A DNA stretch of 64,000 nt, taken from an uncultured Lachnospira sp. (GTDB taxonomy: Bacteria; Bacillota; Clostridia; Lachnospirales; Lachnospiraceae). The notes below the pieces were generated by a model. It did no database searches, had not been told where the DNA came from, and saw only the letters and a list, made by a program, of their open reading frames with translations. Every line of letters begins with the position of its first letter. Position 1 is the first letter of the stretch. The stretch lies in contig CAJUBU010000011.1 in NCBI GenBank assembly GCA_910585095.1, positions 5,507-69,506 of the forward strand, given 5' to 3'. Shown one piece after another: positions 54,552-63,148 of the stretch. The position numbers and the translations under genes were made by a program.

Positions 54552-55064
54552 ATGCAGATTGAAAAAAGTGCAGATAATACAAAAAAAATAAATAGCATAA
54601 AATATGCAGATAGTGCAAAAAAATTAGATAATAGTAGTAAAATTATTTTGGCTCTGCAAGAGGGCAATGTTATGATAAAGCCAGAGGGATACAGTATGTA
54701 TCCCTTATTTGTTCCAAAACGTGATATGGCTGTTATAACAAAAGCAGATATAGCAACGCTGAAACGCGGCGATGTAGTATTATATCGTAGGTGGGATCCT
54801 TCAGGAATATTAGTATTGCATCGTATTGTGCGAATGACTAAAGATGGATTTTATATGGCAGGAGATAATCAGACACATATAGAAGGACCCTTACAGGCAG
54901 AGCAAATACATGGAAAATTAATTGAAATTATAAGAAATGGCAAATCAATTTCTGTTGAAAATGTCATTTATAGAGTATTGTCTTTTATATGGTTGTGTTT
55001 AAGACCTGTTAGAAGACCAATCAGTGTAGCAGTGGCTTTTATAAAAAAGAAAGTATTTCATTAG
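54552..55064 (+). CDS. SipW-like (S26) signal peptidase
   Basis: A 170-residue protein with the signal peptidase I box GYSMYPLF carrying the nucleophilic Ser, then KRGDVVLY, and HRIV at the place where classical enzymes have the general-base Lys. A His there is the mark of the archaeal/ER-type SipW subgroup. MAGDNQTHIEGP follows. Unlike most family members it has a hydrophilic 35-residue N-terminus and its one membrane segment is near the C-terminus (VLSFIWLCLRPV). SipW enzymes usually process specific matrix or pilus proteins; the nearest exported gene is the cohesin-dockerin protein at 55283. Confidence 0.8.
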   Translation: MQIEKSADNTKKINSIKYADSAKKLDNSSKIILALQEGNVMIKPEGYSMYPLFVPKRDMAVITKADIATLKRGDVVLYRRWDPSGILVLHRIVRMTKDGFYMAGDNQTHIEGPLQAEQIHGKLIEIIRNGKSISVENVIYRVLSFIWLCLRPVRRPISVAVAFIKKKVFH

Positions 55065-55120
55065 TAAAATAGACTTTAAAGATGAATATAATAATACCTT
55101 TTTGTAAAATTAAAGAAATT

Positions 55121-55152
55121 AAAAAAGGCTGGATATTATTTTTTCCAGCCAT
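55121..55152. terminator. Bidirectional intrinsic terminator
   Basis: GGCTGGA at 55127-55133 pairs with TCCAGCC at 55144-55150, with an A-run before and a T-rich loop. It lies between two convergent genes and suits both directions. Confidence 0.6.
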
Positions 55153-55282
55153 TATTATATATCTTAAAAATCAAAATACATATAAATTTATTATTTTGAA
55201 CTGAAATAAATTTTTAACCACGCTAAAACATTTATTATAATAGAAAAGGTTAAATTTGCAGAAGCATTATTCTTTTTTATAT

Positions 55283-56032
55283 TTATATACCAGCTAAATG
55301 CTTAAGCAATATAACCGCATCGCTTGAGGTGATTTGATAATCATTGTTTACATCACTGTTCCAAAAGTTGTAATCAACATTCATACCTGCTAAGACTTTT
55401 TTTAGAATCACAGCATCTCTTATATTTACAGACCCATCGTTATTGACATCGCCATATTCACTGGCAGAAGCAAATTGAATAACAGAGTATTGCAGATTTT
55501 CTTTTCCATCTTTATATAACATATTGTCAAAAATTGTTTTCCCCAATGAAAAATTTACGTCGGCATTTTTTTTAGCTTTGAGTTTAAATTTCATAATAAG
55601 GATATCTTTATCATTGTCTTTTAAATATGGCGTATCTGAGTTTAAACCAACACATTTAACAGATTTTGAAAAATTATCATAGTTGGTAGATTGAGATGAA
55701 TCCGTATTGATAAATAAAGGAATATCATCGTTATCTTCGGCAGTATTTACAAAATCAATAAATTCATAGGTATCTGTATCAATAGGTATTTCAACTTGGA
55801 TGCCACTCACTAATGGATTGGTATCATTATATATGGTTGATTGAAAATGTTTTACGTTCACACAGATTGTAAGAATATCGCCAGCGTTTACCATTTCTTT
55901 ATCGGCAGTAATACTTAAAATAATATCAAACATAGCTGCATTGGCAGTTTGAATTGTTGTATATGTAATACAATAAAGGACAGTAATGGCAGCTATAATG
56001 CAGGATATTATTTGTTTTACTATTTTTTTCAT
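55283..56032 (-). CDS. Secreted cohesin-like / dockerin protein
   Basis: A 249-residue exported protein. A signal peptide (residues 1-33, ending ANA|A) is followed by a beta-sandwich domain at about 34-185 that resembles cohesin (SITADKEMVNAGDILTICVNV opening, DKDILIMKFKLKAKKNADVNF near the end). Residues 193-249 are a type I dockerin with two Ca-binding repeats, DVNNDGSVNIRDAVILKKVLAG (from 195) and DVNNDYQITSSDAVILLKHLAG (from 227). Having both modules allows it to bridge partners. No other cohesin gene was seen here. GGAGG precedes the start on the minus strand. Confidence 0.85.
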   Translation of the reverse strand: MKKIVKQIISCIIAAITVLYCITYTTIQTANAAMFDIILSITADKEMVNAGDILTICVNVKHFQSTIYNDTNPLVSGIQVEIPIDTDTYEFIDFVNTAEDNDDIPLFINTDSSQSTNYDNFSKSVKCVGLNSDTPYLKDNDKDILIMKFKLKAKKNADVNFSLGKTIFDNMLYKDGKENLQYSVIQFASASEYGDVNNDGSVNIRDAVILKKVLAGMNVDYNFWNSDVNNDYQITSSDAVILLKHLAGI

Positions 56033-56575
56033 AAATCCTCCATGTCAAGCAATTTTATTATGAGCAAGTAGCGTAACGGATTGCGAATATCCGCTTGAAT
56101 CTTATCAGGAAAGAATTAGGCTTGCCTGTTAAAAGTCACCACAAAGTGGCAATGTGTTGATATAAGTTTTAAGTAGACACTTTATGTATTGTATCATTTT
56201 TATGTAACAGATGTAAAGAATGAAGAACCACTAATTTATGTAAATTATAAAAAAATATATAATTAGCTTATAGATAAAATTATATGTATTAAAATAATAT
56301 AAAAATAAAATAGTGTACTAAGAAATGATAATAGCATACCAAAAACATAGTTTTACATTCAATATATTGATAATTTTATGAAAAATGTTATATTGAATAC
56401 AACATTTTATAAAGTGTTGTAAAATCATTAAATAGATTTATTAAATTTGCAATCATTTGAAAAAATCAAAATTTAATAAGTGTATATAATTGAAATAAAA
56501 TAGCGTGCTTATATTTTAGAATAAAAAATTCAATTATAAAAGAGTTGAATTTAATTTCTGTTTAAAGGAGGAGGT
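56033..56575. promoter_or_regulatory. Long divergent intergenic region with hairpins
   Basis: This 543-base gap separates the minus-strand dockerin gene from the plus-strand zinc-ribbon gene. It holds a family B repeat at 56062-56098, a perfect 10-bp inverted repeat ATTCAATATA/TATATTGAAT (56357-56366 and 56389-56398), an adjoining TACAACA/TGTTGTA hairpin (56398-56421), and an outer TTTTACA/TGTAAAA pair. AAATTCAA/TTGAATTT at 56526-56552 sits just before the AGGAGGAGG ribosome binding site. No gene is seen. Confidence 0.45.
56062..56098 (+). repeat. Family B dispersed repeat, best-preserved copy
   Basis: GAGCAAGTAGCGTAACGGAT followed by TGCGAATATCCGCTTGA. GCGAATATCCGC is nearly palindromic. 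It sits upstream of the dockerin gene on the opposite strand. Confidence 0.65.
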
Positions 56576-57100
56576 ATGCAAAATAATTCCAATAAAATAA
56601 ATACATTATTCAATTATAAAAAGTTAAAATCGTTAAGAAAAAAAGGATTTTTAATGGGATTTTTATTGCTGTTTGGCGGGATTTTTCTTTTTGAGCATAA
56701 AGGAACAGAATATATTGAAGGCAGATATTATTGGTATACTACCCATACAGAACAGTTAACAATTTGGGGTTGGATTTCAATTTTTATGTTTATTTATAGT
56801 GGTGTTTTGTTTGCTATTGGTATATTTACATAGATTTATTTAGCTAGTGGAAAAATATGTTCAAAATGCGGTGCTGTTGCTTTTAAATATTCGTTTTGCT
56901 GTCCTGTGTGTAAGATGCATTTTGATGGAAAACAAAATGTTGAAGTCAATATACATCAAGCAACAAATAATTTTCATCAGCAACCTTTTGAACAATCATC
57001 ACAGCTTAATTTTCAACTGAATTGTTATTGTTCTTTTTGTGGGCATTTATTGGAAAAAGGGGCTTATTTTTGCGGCTCATGCGGTAATGGGCAAAAATAG
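56576..57100 (+). pseudogene. Membrane zinc-ribbon gene interrupted by an in-frame TAG
   Basis: One continuous frame of 174 codons encodes a two-helix membrane region, then two zinc ribbons (CSKCGA..CPVC and CSFCGH..CGSCGN). TAG at 56831-56833 splits it after residue 85, exactly between the second helix and the first zinc ribbon. The neighbouring intact gene at 57162 has the same length and order, with Phe near the position of the TAG. The start has AGGAGGAGG. It is either a nonsense-mutated gene, two separate products, or a readthrough gene; the sequence cannot decide. Confidence 0.75.
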
Positions 57101-57161
57101 AGAATTGAGATTTACAAAAATTTGTCATGTGAAAAAGATAGTATAAGAATGGAGGAACTAT

Positions 57162-57683
57162 ATGACAGAAAAAATGTTTCGTAAAGAGGTAGCTATATTT
57201 CAGCGACTTGGAAAAGTATTAGATAAAAATGTTTATGCAAAAAGTAAAATTAGAGGTGTAATTGCAATTATTGCAGGAATAATACTTTGTATTATTTCAT
57301 TTGAGCTAATGCCTTCTATAACAAAAGCTAGTAAAAGACTTTTGTGGAATGGTGATGTGGGTGTAGATGATATAGTTTCTTTTAACATTACATGTACTTT
57401 AGTAATTTTAGGTGGTGTAATAATGATTGTTTCTGGAGTATTTACTTTTATCATATCAAATAATATCATAAACTGCAGTTATACATGTCCTGATTGTGGC
57501 GGGCTTTATTGGTATGGCGATACAAGCTGTCATTTTTGTAAAAAAATATTGACGGAAAAACAATCGAATACAAACGTACAATTTGAACAATCTGTTAAAA
57601 AAACAAAAATTTGTCCATATTGTAATAAAGAGTTGTTGCAAGATAATGTATTTTGTTCGGGTTGTGGCAAAAAGCTGTCCTAA
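57162..57683 (+). CDS. Membrane protein with two zinc ribbons
   Basis: A 173-residue protein: an N-terminal basic region, two hydrophobic helices (about residues 31-48 and 82-103), then two zinc-ribbon units (CPDCGG..CHFCK and CPYCNK..CSGCGK) on the C-terminal side. It is the intact paralog of the gene at 56576, 61 bases upstream. Zinc-ribbon membrane proteins of this kind are common and uncharacterised in Clostridia. AATGGAGG gives a clear start. Confidence 0.8.
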   Translation: MTEKMFRKEVAIFQRLGKVLDKNVYAKSKIRGVIAIIAGIILCIISFELMPSITKASKRLLWNGDVGVDDIVSFNITCTLVILGGVIMIVSGVFTFIISNNIINCSYTCPDCGGLYWYGDTSCHFCKKILTEKQSNTNVQFEQSVKKTKICPYCNKELLQDNVFCSGCGKKLS

Positions 57684-57755
57684 AGATTTATCTATCTATA
57701 CAAAGCAATAAGATGGAATAATAACGAAATTTTTACAGAAATAAAAACTTGGAAC

Positions 57756-57784
57756 TTGCGTTCTTTTTTTTGATACGTTATAAT
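57756..57784 (+). promoter_or_regulatory. Probable sigma-A promoter
   Basis: TTGCGT at 57756-57761 and TATAAT at 57779-57784, spaced 17 bp; transcription would start near 57791, in front of the gene at 57822. Confidence 0.55.
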
Positions 57785-57821
57785 TGCTGAATGTAAAATA
57801 ATTACAGAAGGGAGTTTTCGT

Positions 57822-58754
57822 ATGAAAAAAAAGCTAATTGCGTTATTAGTCATGTTATCGCTTCTTTTGACAGGCTGTAATGTCAGTGTTAGTGTTGACG
57901 ATACAGGTATTCATTTTGACAATGTGGATTCCACACAAAATGATTCTATACAAAGCGCAAGCGACAAGCTCGAAATTCACTATATTGATATTGGTCAAGG
58001 CGATTCGACACTGATTAAATGTGGGGAACATGCGATGTTAATTGATGCAGGCGAAAATGATAAAGGAACACAAGTGCAGGATTATCTGGAAAGTCAAAAT
58101 GTCAAAAAATTGGATTATTTGATATCGACGCATCCAGATAGTGACCATGAAGGCGGAGTAGATGTTATTATATATAAATTTGACTGTGATAAAATTATTA
58201 TGCCTGATTATAAGAAAACGACAAAAACACATAGAGATGTGATTGCTGCAATGGAGTCAAAAAATTATTCGGTTACAGAGCCGGTTGTTGGACATCAATA
58301 TTCGCTTGGAGAAGCTGAATTTACAATTATTGCGCCAAATGATACATACAAAAGCGCTAACAATAGTTCCGTTGGTATTATATTAAAGCATGGCAATAAT
58401 AAATTTTTATTTACAGGCGATGCAGAAGAAGAAGCAGAAAGTGATATTGTAGATAATGGCATTGACATTGACTGTGATATATATCAGGTAGGGCATCATG
58501 GCAGTAGGTCGTCATCTTCTGAAAAATTCTTAAATGCGGCATCACCTGCATATGCGGTTATAAGCTGTGGTGAGGGGAATGATTATGGACACCCACATGC
58601 CGCTACAATGAATGAGTTTAGAATGAGAGGAATTAAAGTTTTTAGAACCGATTTACAAGGTACTATTGTCGCTACTTCTGATGGAAGCACTATAACATTT
58701 AATATGTCACCAGACGAAAGCTGGTTGACAGGCGATGCGGTTAAATCAAAATGA
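57822..58754 (+). CDS. ComEC-like metallo-beta-lactamase lipoprotein
   Basis: A 310-residue lipoprotein (LLLTGC lipobox, Cys19) with a metallo-beta-lactamase domain like the C-terminal part of ComEC. Metal motifs are HPDSDHEGG, TGDAEEEAE and GHHGSRSSS, with a late HPHAATMNEF. Such stand-alone secreted forms may act as extracellular nucleases or hydrolases; the substrate is not known. It has its own promoter and GAAGGGAG ribosome binding site. There is a short Ser/Asp/Gln-rich linker between the lipobox and the domain. Confidence 0.88.
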   Translation: MKKKLIALLVMLSLLLTGCNVSVSVDDTGIHFDNVDSTQNDSIQSASDKLEIHYIDIGQGDSTLIKCGEHAMLIDAGENDKGTQVQDYLESQNVKKLDYLISTHPDSDHEGGVDVIIYKFDCDKIIMPDYKKTTKTHRDVIAAMESKNYSVTEPVVGHQYSLGEAEFTIIAPNDTYKSANNSSVGIILKHGNNKFLFTGDAEEEAESDIVDNGIDIDCDIYQVGHHGSRSSSSEKFLNAASPAYAVISCGEGNDYGHPHAATMNEFRMRGIKVFRTDLQGTIVATSDGSTITFNMSPDESWLTGDAVKSK

Positions 58755-58888
58755 TGTCATTAAAATAAAGACAGCAAGCAGTATTATTTATTATTAAAAA
58801 AATTTACGTTATAAAAATATATTAATTAGTATAAAACATATATAAAAAATATTTAAAACCATTTAATAACAGATATGGGACTATATGT

Positions 58889-61573
58889 TTAGAGAGGTTT
58901 ATTTAAATACGTTTCTCGAATATATTGTTCCATATCTGTTATTTCTTGTAAAAATTCTCTGGCTGATACAAGCTGACATCCTTGCCCAATAATAATAATT
59001 TGTTCTTGTCCGTCTGATGTTGCAACGCGTACATGATGGTTTTGTCCATGCTGATGAGCAAATTTTTCAATAAATCGGTCTGCTGTTTCCGCTTCTTTTG
59101 TATATACAACATGAATATTGTTGTAATCTAATATTTCTGTATCATGACCTTTTACCCTGTAAGCATCAAATACAGCAATCAGCGTACATTTTGTCATAGC
59201 CTGATAATTGCAAAGAATGTCCAAAAGCCGTCCGCGTGCGCTGTCCATGTTTACAGAGGCAAGCTCTTTTAATTCATCCCACGCATATATAATATTATAT
59301 CCGTCAACTAAAAGATAGTGTTCTTTGGAAATGCGTGGTTTCTTTTTATTTGTAAAAGCAGTTTGCGAAATGGTTTGTTCATTATTATTCAATGAATTAT
59401 TATCTAATGAATTATAATTATATTTTTGAATCGAAGATGTTTTTTTCCATTTCTTTTTAGAAGGGTTTGACTGATTCGCATAATAGGTTTGTTTTAATAT
59501 GGATTCAATTTCGTCAAGACCAATCGGTTCATCGGATACAGTGCGACTTATTTGTTTTGAATTGCCAGAAATGATATTGTTTTGAGTTTGTCCATTTCGT
59601 TGAGCAAGGACACTTTCAAGATGCATGCGCTCAAATACTTTATTCCATGATACAATCTCTCCTGCACCATGACTGCAAAATACAGAATCGGATGGATTTA
59701 AAGTATCTTTACTGGCGTCGTAGCCAATGCGTTCAAGGACTTCATCTGTATTGTGACAAGGCTTATAGCCTGCCATTGTACAGCTTACTTTGCCAATTCC
59801 TTTTGTGTAAGCAATCACTTCGGTTTGATATTCACCAAATTCAGAAACAGGAACAATCCCTGTAATAGTAGAAAATTCATTACTATTTATAGTATTGGAA
59901 TAGTCATTTTGTGAACTGAGTTCAAAATTTGCTGTATTTTGTGAACTGAGTTCAAAAATAGCGTTCATTCGTTCCAAGTCGGTCATAGCCCTTCCAACAC
60001 ATTCGGTTGGAAGGGTTAATATAAAGTTATAAAAAGGCTCTAATAATACAGAATCAGCCTGCATTAAACCTTGTCGAATAGCGCGATAAGTGGCTTGTCT
60101 AAAGTCGCCGCCTTCTGTGTGTTTTTGATGCGCGCGTCCTGCAACTAAAGTGATTTTTACATCTGTAAGAGGGGAGCCGCTTAATACACCTATATGTGTT
60201 TTTTCAGAAATATGAGTTAGAATAAGACGCTGCCAGTTTTTGTCTAATAGATTTTCTTGACAGTCCGTAAAATACGTAACTCCGCTGCCTTCCTCACCAG
60301 GTTCAAGGATTAGATGGACTTCTGCATAATGTCGTAAAGGTTCAAAATGTCCTACACCTTCTACTGTATTCGATATTGTTTCTTTATATACAATATTTCC
60401 ATGCTCAAAGGTTACATTGAGATTAAAGCGTTCTTTAATAAGATTTTGTAATACCTCTATTTGAACAGTACCCATCAGTTGAATTTGGATTTCTCTTAAA
60501 AATTCATTCCATACAATATGAAGTTCTGGATGTTCTTCTTCAAGAAGTTTTAATTTTGGAAGTGCTGCAAGTACATCAGTGTTATCTAAAATATTTAATT
60601 TGTAAGTAAGTACAGGCTCTAACATCGGAGTCATACAAGTTTTATCACTTCCTAATGACATTCCTGCAGTAGTTGATTCAAGACCAGTAACAGCACAAAT
60701 CATTCCTGGTGTTGCTTTATTAACTGTTGTATATTTTTCGCCAGAGTAAATGCGAATTTGATTGATTTTTTCATTGTCGCCAATGGGCATTTTGACAGAA
60801 AGAGTACCGCCTGTAACTTTTAAATGAGTAAGTCTCATCTTGACATTATCTCTTGATATTTTAAAAATCTTTGCACCAAAATCGTTGGGATATAAATTGC
60901 TTTCTGTATAGGTTGTTATATGGTTGATAAAGTCATCAATACCAGTTATTTTTAGGGCAGAACCAAAACAGCAAGGAAAAAGTTTGCGTTGTTTTATAAG
61001 CTGTTTGATAGAATTATCTGATATCATTTCTCCATTAAGAAATATATCAAGGAGTTGCTCATCACACAGAGCAATTTCTTCTTGACAATTTTCAGAATTA
61101 GGTTGTGAAAAATCAATAATAGAACTTGACAGTTTATTTTTTAGCTGTTCAAGGATTCTTAGTTGATTGGCGGCTGGTTGGTCCATTTTATTGACAAATA
61201 TAAACGTAGGAATTTTATATCGTGCAAGAAGTCTCCAAAGGGTTTCTGTATGTGATTGGATACCATCTGTAGCACTTATGATAAGAATGGCATAGTCAAG
61301 AACTTGAAGTGTGCGTTCCATCTCAGCAGAAAAATCAACGTGTCCTGGTGTGTCAAGAAGCGTATAGGTACAATTATTTATTGTCATAATTGCTTGTTTT
61401 GAAAAGATAGTAATTCCTCTGTCTCGTTCTTGATAGTTTGTATCAAGAAATGTGTTTTTATTGTCAACACGTCCTAATATTCTTATTGTTCCGCTTTTAT
61501 ACAACATGGCTTCTGCAAGCGTCGTTTTACCTGCATCGACATGAGCCAACATACCTATACATATATTATCCAC
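58889..61573 (-). CDS. EF-G/TetM-like GTPase fused to a C-terminal NYN (Rae1-like) domain
   Basis: An 894-residue protein. The first about 640 residues match ribosomal-protection-type elongation factor GTPases: AHVDAGKTT (10-18), DRGITIFS, DTPGHVDF and NKMD. Residues 752-894 form an NYN/PIN-like nuclease domain like YacP/Rae1, with the acidic residues D757, D803, D832 and D854 in HYLLVDGYN, VFDAYR, ETADRF and ATSDG. A low-complexity Asn/Ser/Lys-rich linker joins them. Rae1 in Bacillus cuts mRNA in the ribosomal A site, so I infer a factor that enters the A site and cleaves mRNA. A small tandem repeat of ten residues (ELSSQN) lies near residue 545. Confidence 0.87.
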   Translation of the reverse strand: MDNICIGMLAHVDAGKTTLAEAMLYKSGTIRILGRVDNKNTFLDTNYQERDRGITIFSKQAIMTINNCTYTLLDTPGHVDFSAEMERTLQVLDYAILIISATDGIQSHTETLWRLLARYKIPTFIFVNKMDQPAANQLRILEQLKNKLSSSIIDFSQPNSENCQEEIALCDEQLLDIFLNGEMISDNSIKQLIKQRKLFPCCFGSALKITGIDDFINHITTYTESNLYPNDFGAKIFKISRDNVKMRLTHLKVTGGTLSVKMPIGDNEKINQIRIYSGEKYTTVNKATPGMICAVTGLESTTAGMSLGSDKTCMTPMLEPVLTYKLNILDNTDVLAALPKLKLLEEEHPELHIVWNEFLREIQIQLMGTVQIEVLQNLIKERFNLNVTFEHGNIVYKETISNTVEGVGHFEPLRHYAEVHLILEPGEEGSGVTYFTDCQENLLDKNWQRLILTHISEKTHIGVLSGSPLTDVKITLVAGRAHQKHTEGGDFRQATYRAIRQGLMQADSVLLEPFYNFILTLPTECVGRAMTDLERMNAIFELSSQNTANFELSSQNDYSNTINSNEFSTITGIVPVSEFGEYQTEVIAYTKGIGKVSCTMAGYKPCHNTDEVLERIGYDASKDTLNPSDSVFCSHGAGEIVSWNKVFERMHLESVLAQRNGQTQNNIISGNSKQISRTVSDEPIGLDEIESILKQTYYANQSNPSKKKWKKTSSIQKYNYNSLDNNSLNNNEQTISQTAFTNKKKPRISKEHYLLVDGYNIIYAWDELKELASVNMDSARGRLLDILCNYQAMTKCTLIAVFDAYRVKGHDTEILDYNNIHVVYTKEAETADRFIEKFAHQHGQNHHVRVATSDGQEQIIIIGQGCQLVSAREFLQEITDMEQYIRETYLNKPL
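59906..59961 (-). repeat. In-frame 30-base tandem duplication inside the GTPase gene
   Basis: TTTTGTGAACTGAGTTCAAAA begins at 59907 and again at 59937. It encodes the repeated ELSSQN peptide in the translation factor gene and is probably replication slippage. Confidence 0.6.
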
Positions 61574-62020
61574 AGTAATCCCTTCTGCTGTATTATAGTA
61601 TAATTAATACAACATATATTAAAAATGATAAAAATTAATATAATTATAAAATAAAATATATTTTCAATCAAGTGTAACATTTGTAATTTTATTTCCGTGA
61701 GCAATAACTGCCTAAAGGTCAAATATTTTAGCATCTTTTGAAGGCATTGCAGCTTGTTGTGGGATATTTGACTAAGAAATATATATTATTCAAACATGTT
61801 TTATAATTAATAGTAATATTGATTTCATAATAAAAATTATTTATAATAATTATTCACAATAATAAAAACATAGTAGCATCTGGAGTTATAAGTTAAATAA
61901 AATTTAATTAACGATTTGTGTTTATGTGTTGCTTGACACAAAGTTACTAAAAAAATCCTTTAGGATTTTTTAATCCAAAGGTTTTTTGCACAATAAAGCA
62001 GCATAGAAATGAGGGTTAAT
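61574..62020. promoter_or_regulatory. Divergent region with family A repeat and attenuator-like leader
   Basis: This 447-base gap lies between divergent genes. It holds a family A repeat at 61691-61774 and, further right, a family D leader. Because no plus-strand gene lies upstream, the terminator-like hairpins in the family D leader are more likely attenuators of the reductase gene than terminators of another gene. No coding sequence is seen. Confidence 0.5.
61691..61774. repeat. Family A structured repeat, diverged copy
   Basis: Starts ATTTCCGTGAGCAATAACTG. GTCAAATAT at 61718-61726 pairs with ATATTTGAC at 61764-61772. Confidence 0.6.
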
Positions 62021-62023
62021 ATG
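61912..62023 (+). repeat. Family D leader element upstream of the reductase
   Basis: TTTGTGT at 61915-61921 pairs with ACACAAA at 61936-61942. Further on, two hairpins compete for the same bases: AAAAAATCC/GGATTTTTT (61950-61971) and CCTTTaGGATT/AATCCAAAGG (61957-61980), the second followed by TTTTTT. The end, gcagcatagaaatgagggtt, resembles the copies at 13126 and 14763. Confidence 0.6.
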
Positions 62024-63136
62024 AAAAAATTAGGTTTTGGTACAATGAGACTTCCTCTTTACAATTTTGAAGATAAAACATCCATTAATCAAGAACTTTT
62101 TAATCAAATGGTTGATTATTTTTTAGAGGCAGGATTTACTTATTTTGATACGGCGTATCCATACCATGATAAAATGTCTGAGGATGCATGTAAAAAAGCA
62201 TTGGCAGACAGACATAAAAGAGAATCGTATATCTTTGCTGATAAGATGCCAACAATACTGGTTAAATCAGCAGAGGAATATCCAATGTATTTCTCACAGC
62301 AGTTAGAAAAAACAGGAGTTGGATATTTTGATTATTATTTGATGCATAATATGGGGCGTGACCGATATGCAAAGACTTCAAAATTTGGTGGGTTTGAATT
62401 TGCATTAAAGAAAAAAGAGGAGGGATTAATAAAAAATTTTGGCTTTTCTTTTCATGATGATGCCAAAACATTAGATATGATTTTAACCCAGCATCCAGAA
62501 GTGGATTTTGTGCAATTGCAGATTAATTATTTAGACTGGGAAAATGATGTTATTCAGTCAAGAAAATGTTATGAAACCGCAGTGAAACATGGAAAGAAAA
62601 TCGTTGTGATGGAACCAGTAAAAGGTGGTACATTAGCCAATTTGCCAAAAGAAGCTACCAAGTTATTATATGATTTCAATCCAGAGGCTTCTCCTGCATC
62701 GTATGCACTCCGTTTTGCAGCTTCTTTAGACAATGTGTTTATGGTGTTAAGCGGTATGAACGATATGGAACAGATAATAGAAAATACAGCGCTTATGAAT
62801 GATATCAAACCTTTAAATGATGATGAGAAGAGGATGTTGTCAAAGGTAGTGGATATTATCAATGCTTCCTGTGAAATTCCATGTACGTCTTGTGGATACT
62901 GTATGGAAGTATGTCCTAAAAATATTGCCATTCCTGGATTGTTTGGTGTTTATAACAATTATAAAATTAATGGTAATTTTTCTAATATGTATTACAATAG
63001 GGCAGTGTATGAAAAAGGGCAGGCATCAGCATGTATTGAGTGTCGTGCATGTGAAAAAAACTGCCCTCAGCATATAGAAATTTCACAGGAATTAAAAAAG
63101 ATAAAACCATTTGAAAAAGCGCCAAAAACAAATTAA
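62021..63136 (+). CDS. Aldo/keto reductase with two 4Fe-4S motifs
   Basis: A 371-residue protein of the ferredoxin-type aldo/keto reductase family. The N-terminal barrel has LGFGTMRLP, YFDTAYPYHD, the catalytic Tyr-like segment and LMHNMG, then FSFHDD. The C-terminal extension carries CTSCGYCMEVCP (C288, C291, C294, C298) and CIECRACEKNCP (C338, C341, C344, C348), suited to two [4Fe-4S] clusters. It probably transfers electrons to an aldehyde or ketone substrate. Start 62021 is preferred; the ATG at 62009 overlaps the GAGGG ribosome binding site. It has a structured leader. Confidence 0.92.
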   Translation: MKKLGFGTMRLPLYNFEDKTSINQELFNQMVDYFLEAGFTYFDTAYPYHDKMSEDACKKALADRHKRESYIFADKMPTILVKSAEEYPMYFSQQLEKTGVGYFDYYLMHNMGRDRYAKTSKFGGFEFALKKKEEGLIKNFGFSFHDDAKTLDMILTQHPEVDFVQLQINYLDWENDVIQSRKCYETAVKHGKKIVVMEPVKGGTLANLPKEATKLLYDFNPEASPASYALRFAASLDNVFMVLSGMNDMEQIIENTALMNDIKPLNDDEKRMLSKVVDIINASCEIPCTSCGYCMEVCPKNIAIPGLFGVYNNYKINGNFSNMYYNRAVYEKGQASACIECRACEKNCPQHIEISQELKKIKPFEKAPKTN

Positions 63137-63148
63137 ATAAAAATCAGG

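Noticed and set aside
2671..56098. CRISPR array from the repeated family B motif
   Set aside because: Copies are kilobases apart, differ in sequence, and no cas genes or regularly spaced repeats exist.
58889..61573. Tetracycline resistance gene tet(M)-type
   Set aside because: The GTPase motifs match ribosomal protection proteins, but the long linker and the C-terminal NYN domain, the chromosomal-looking context and lack of mobile element signs do not support an acquired resistance gene.
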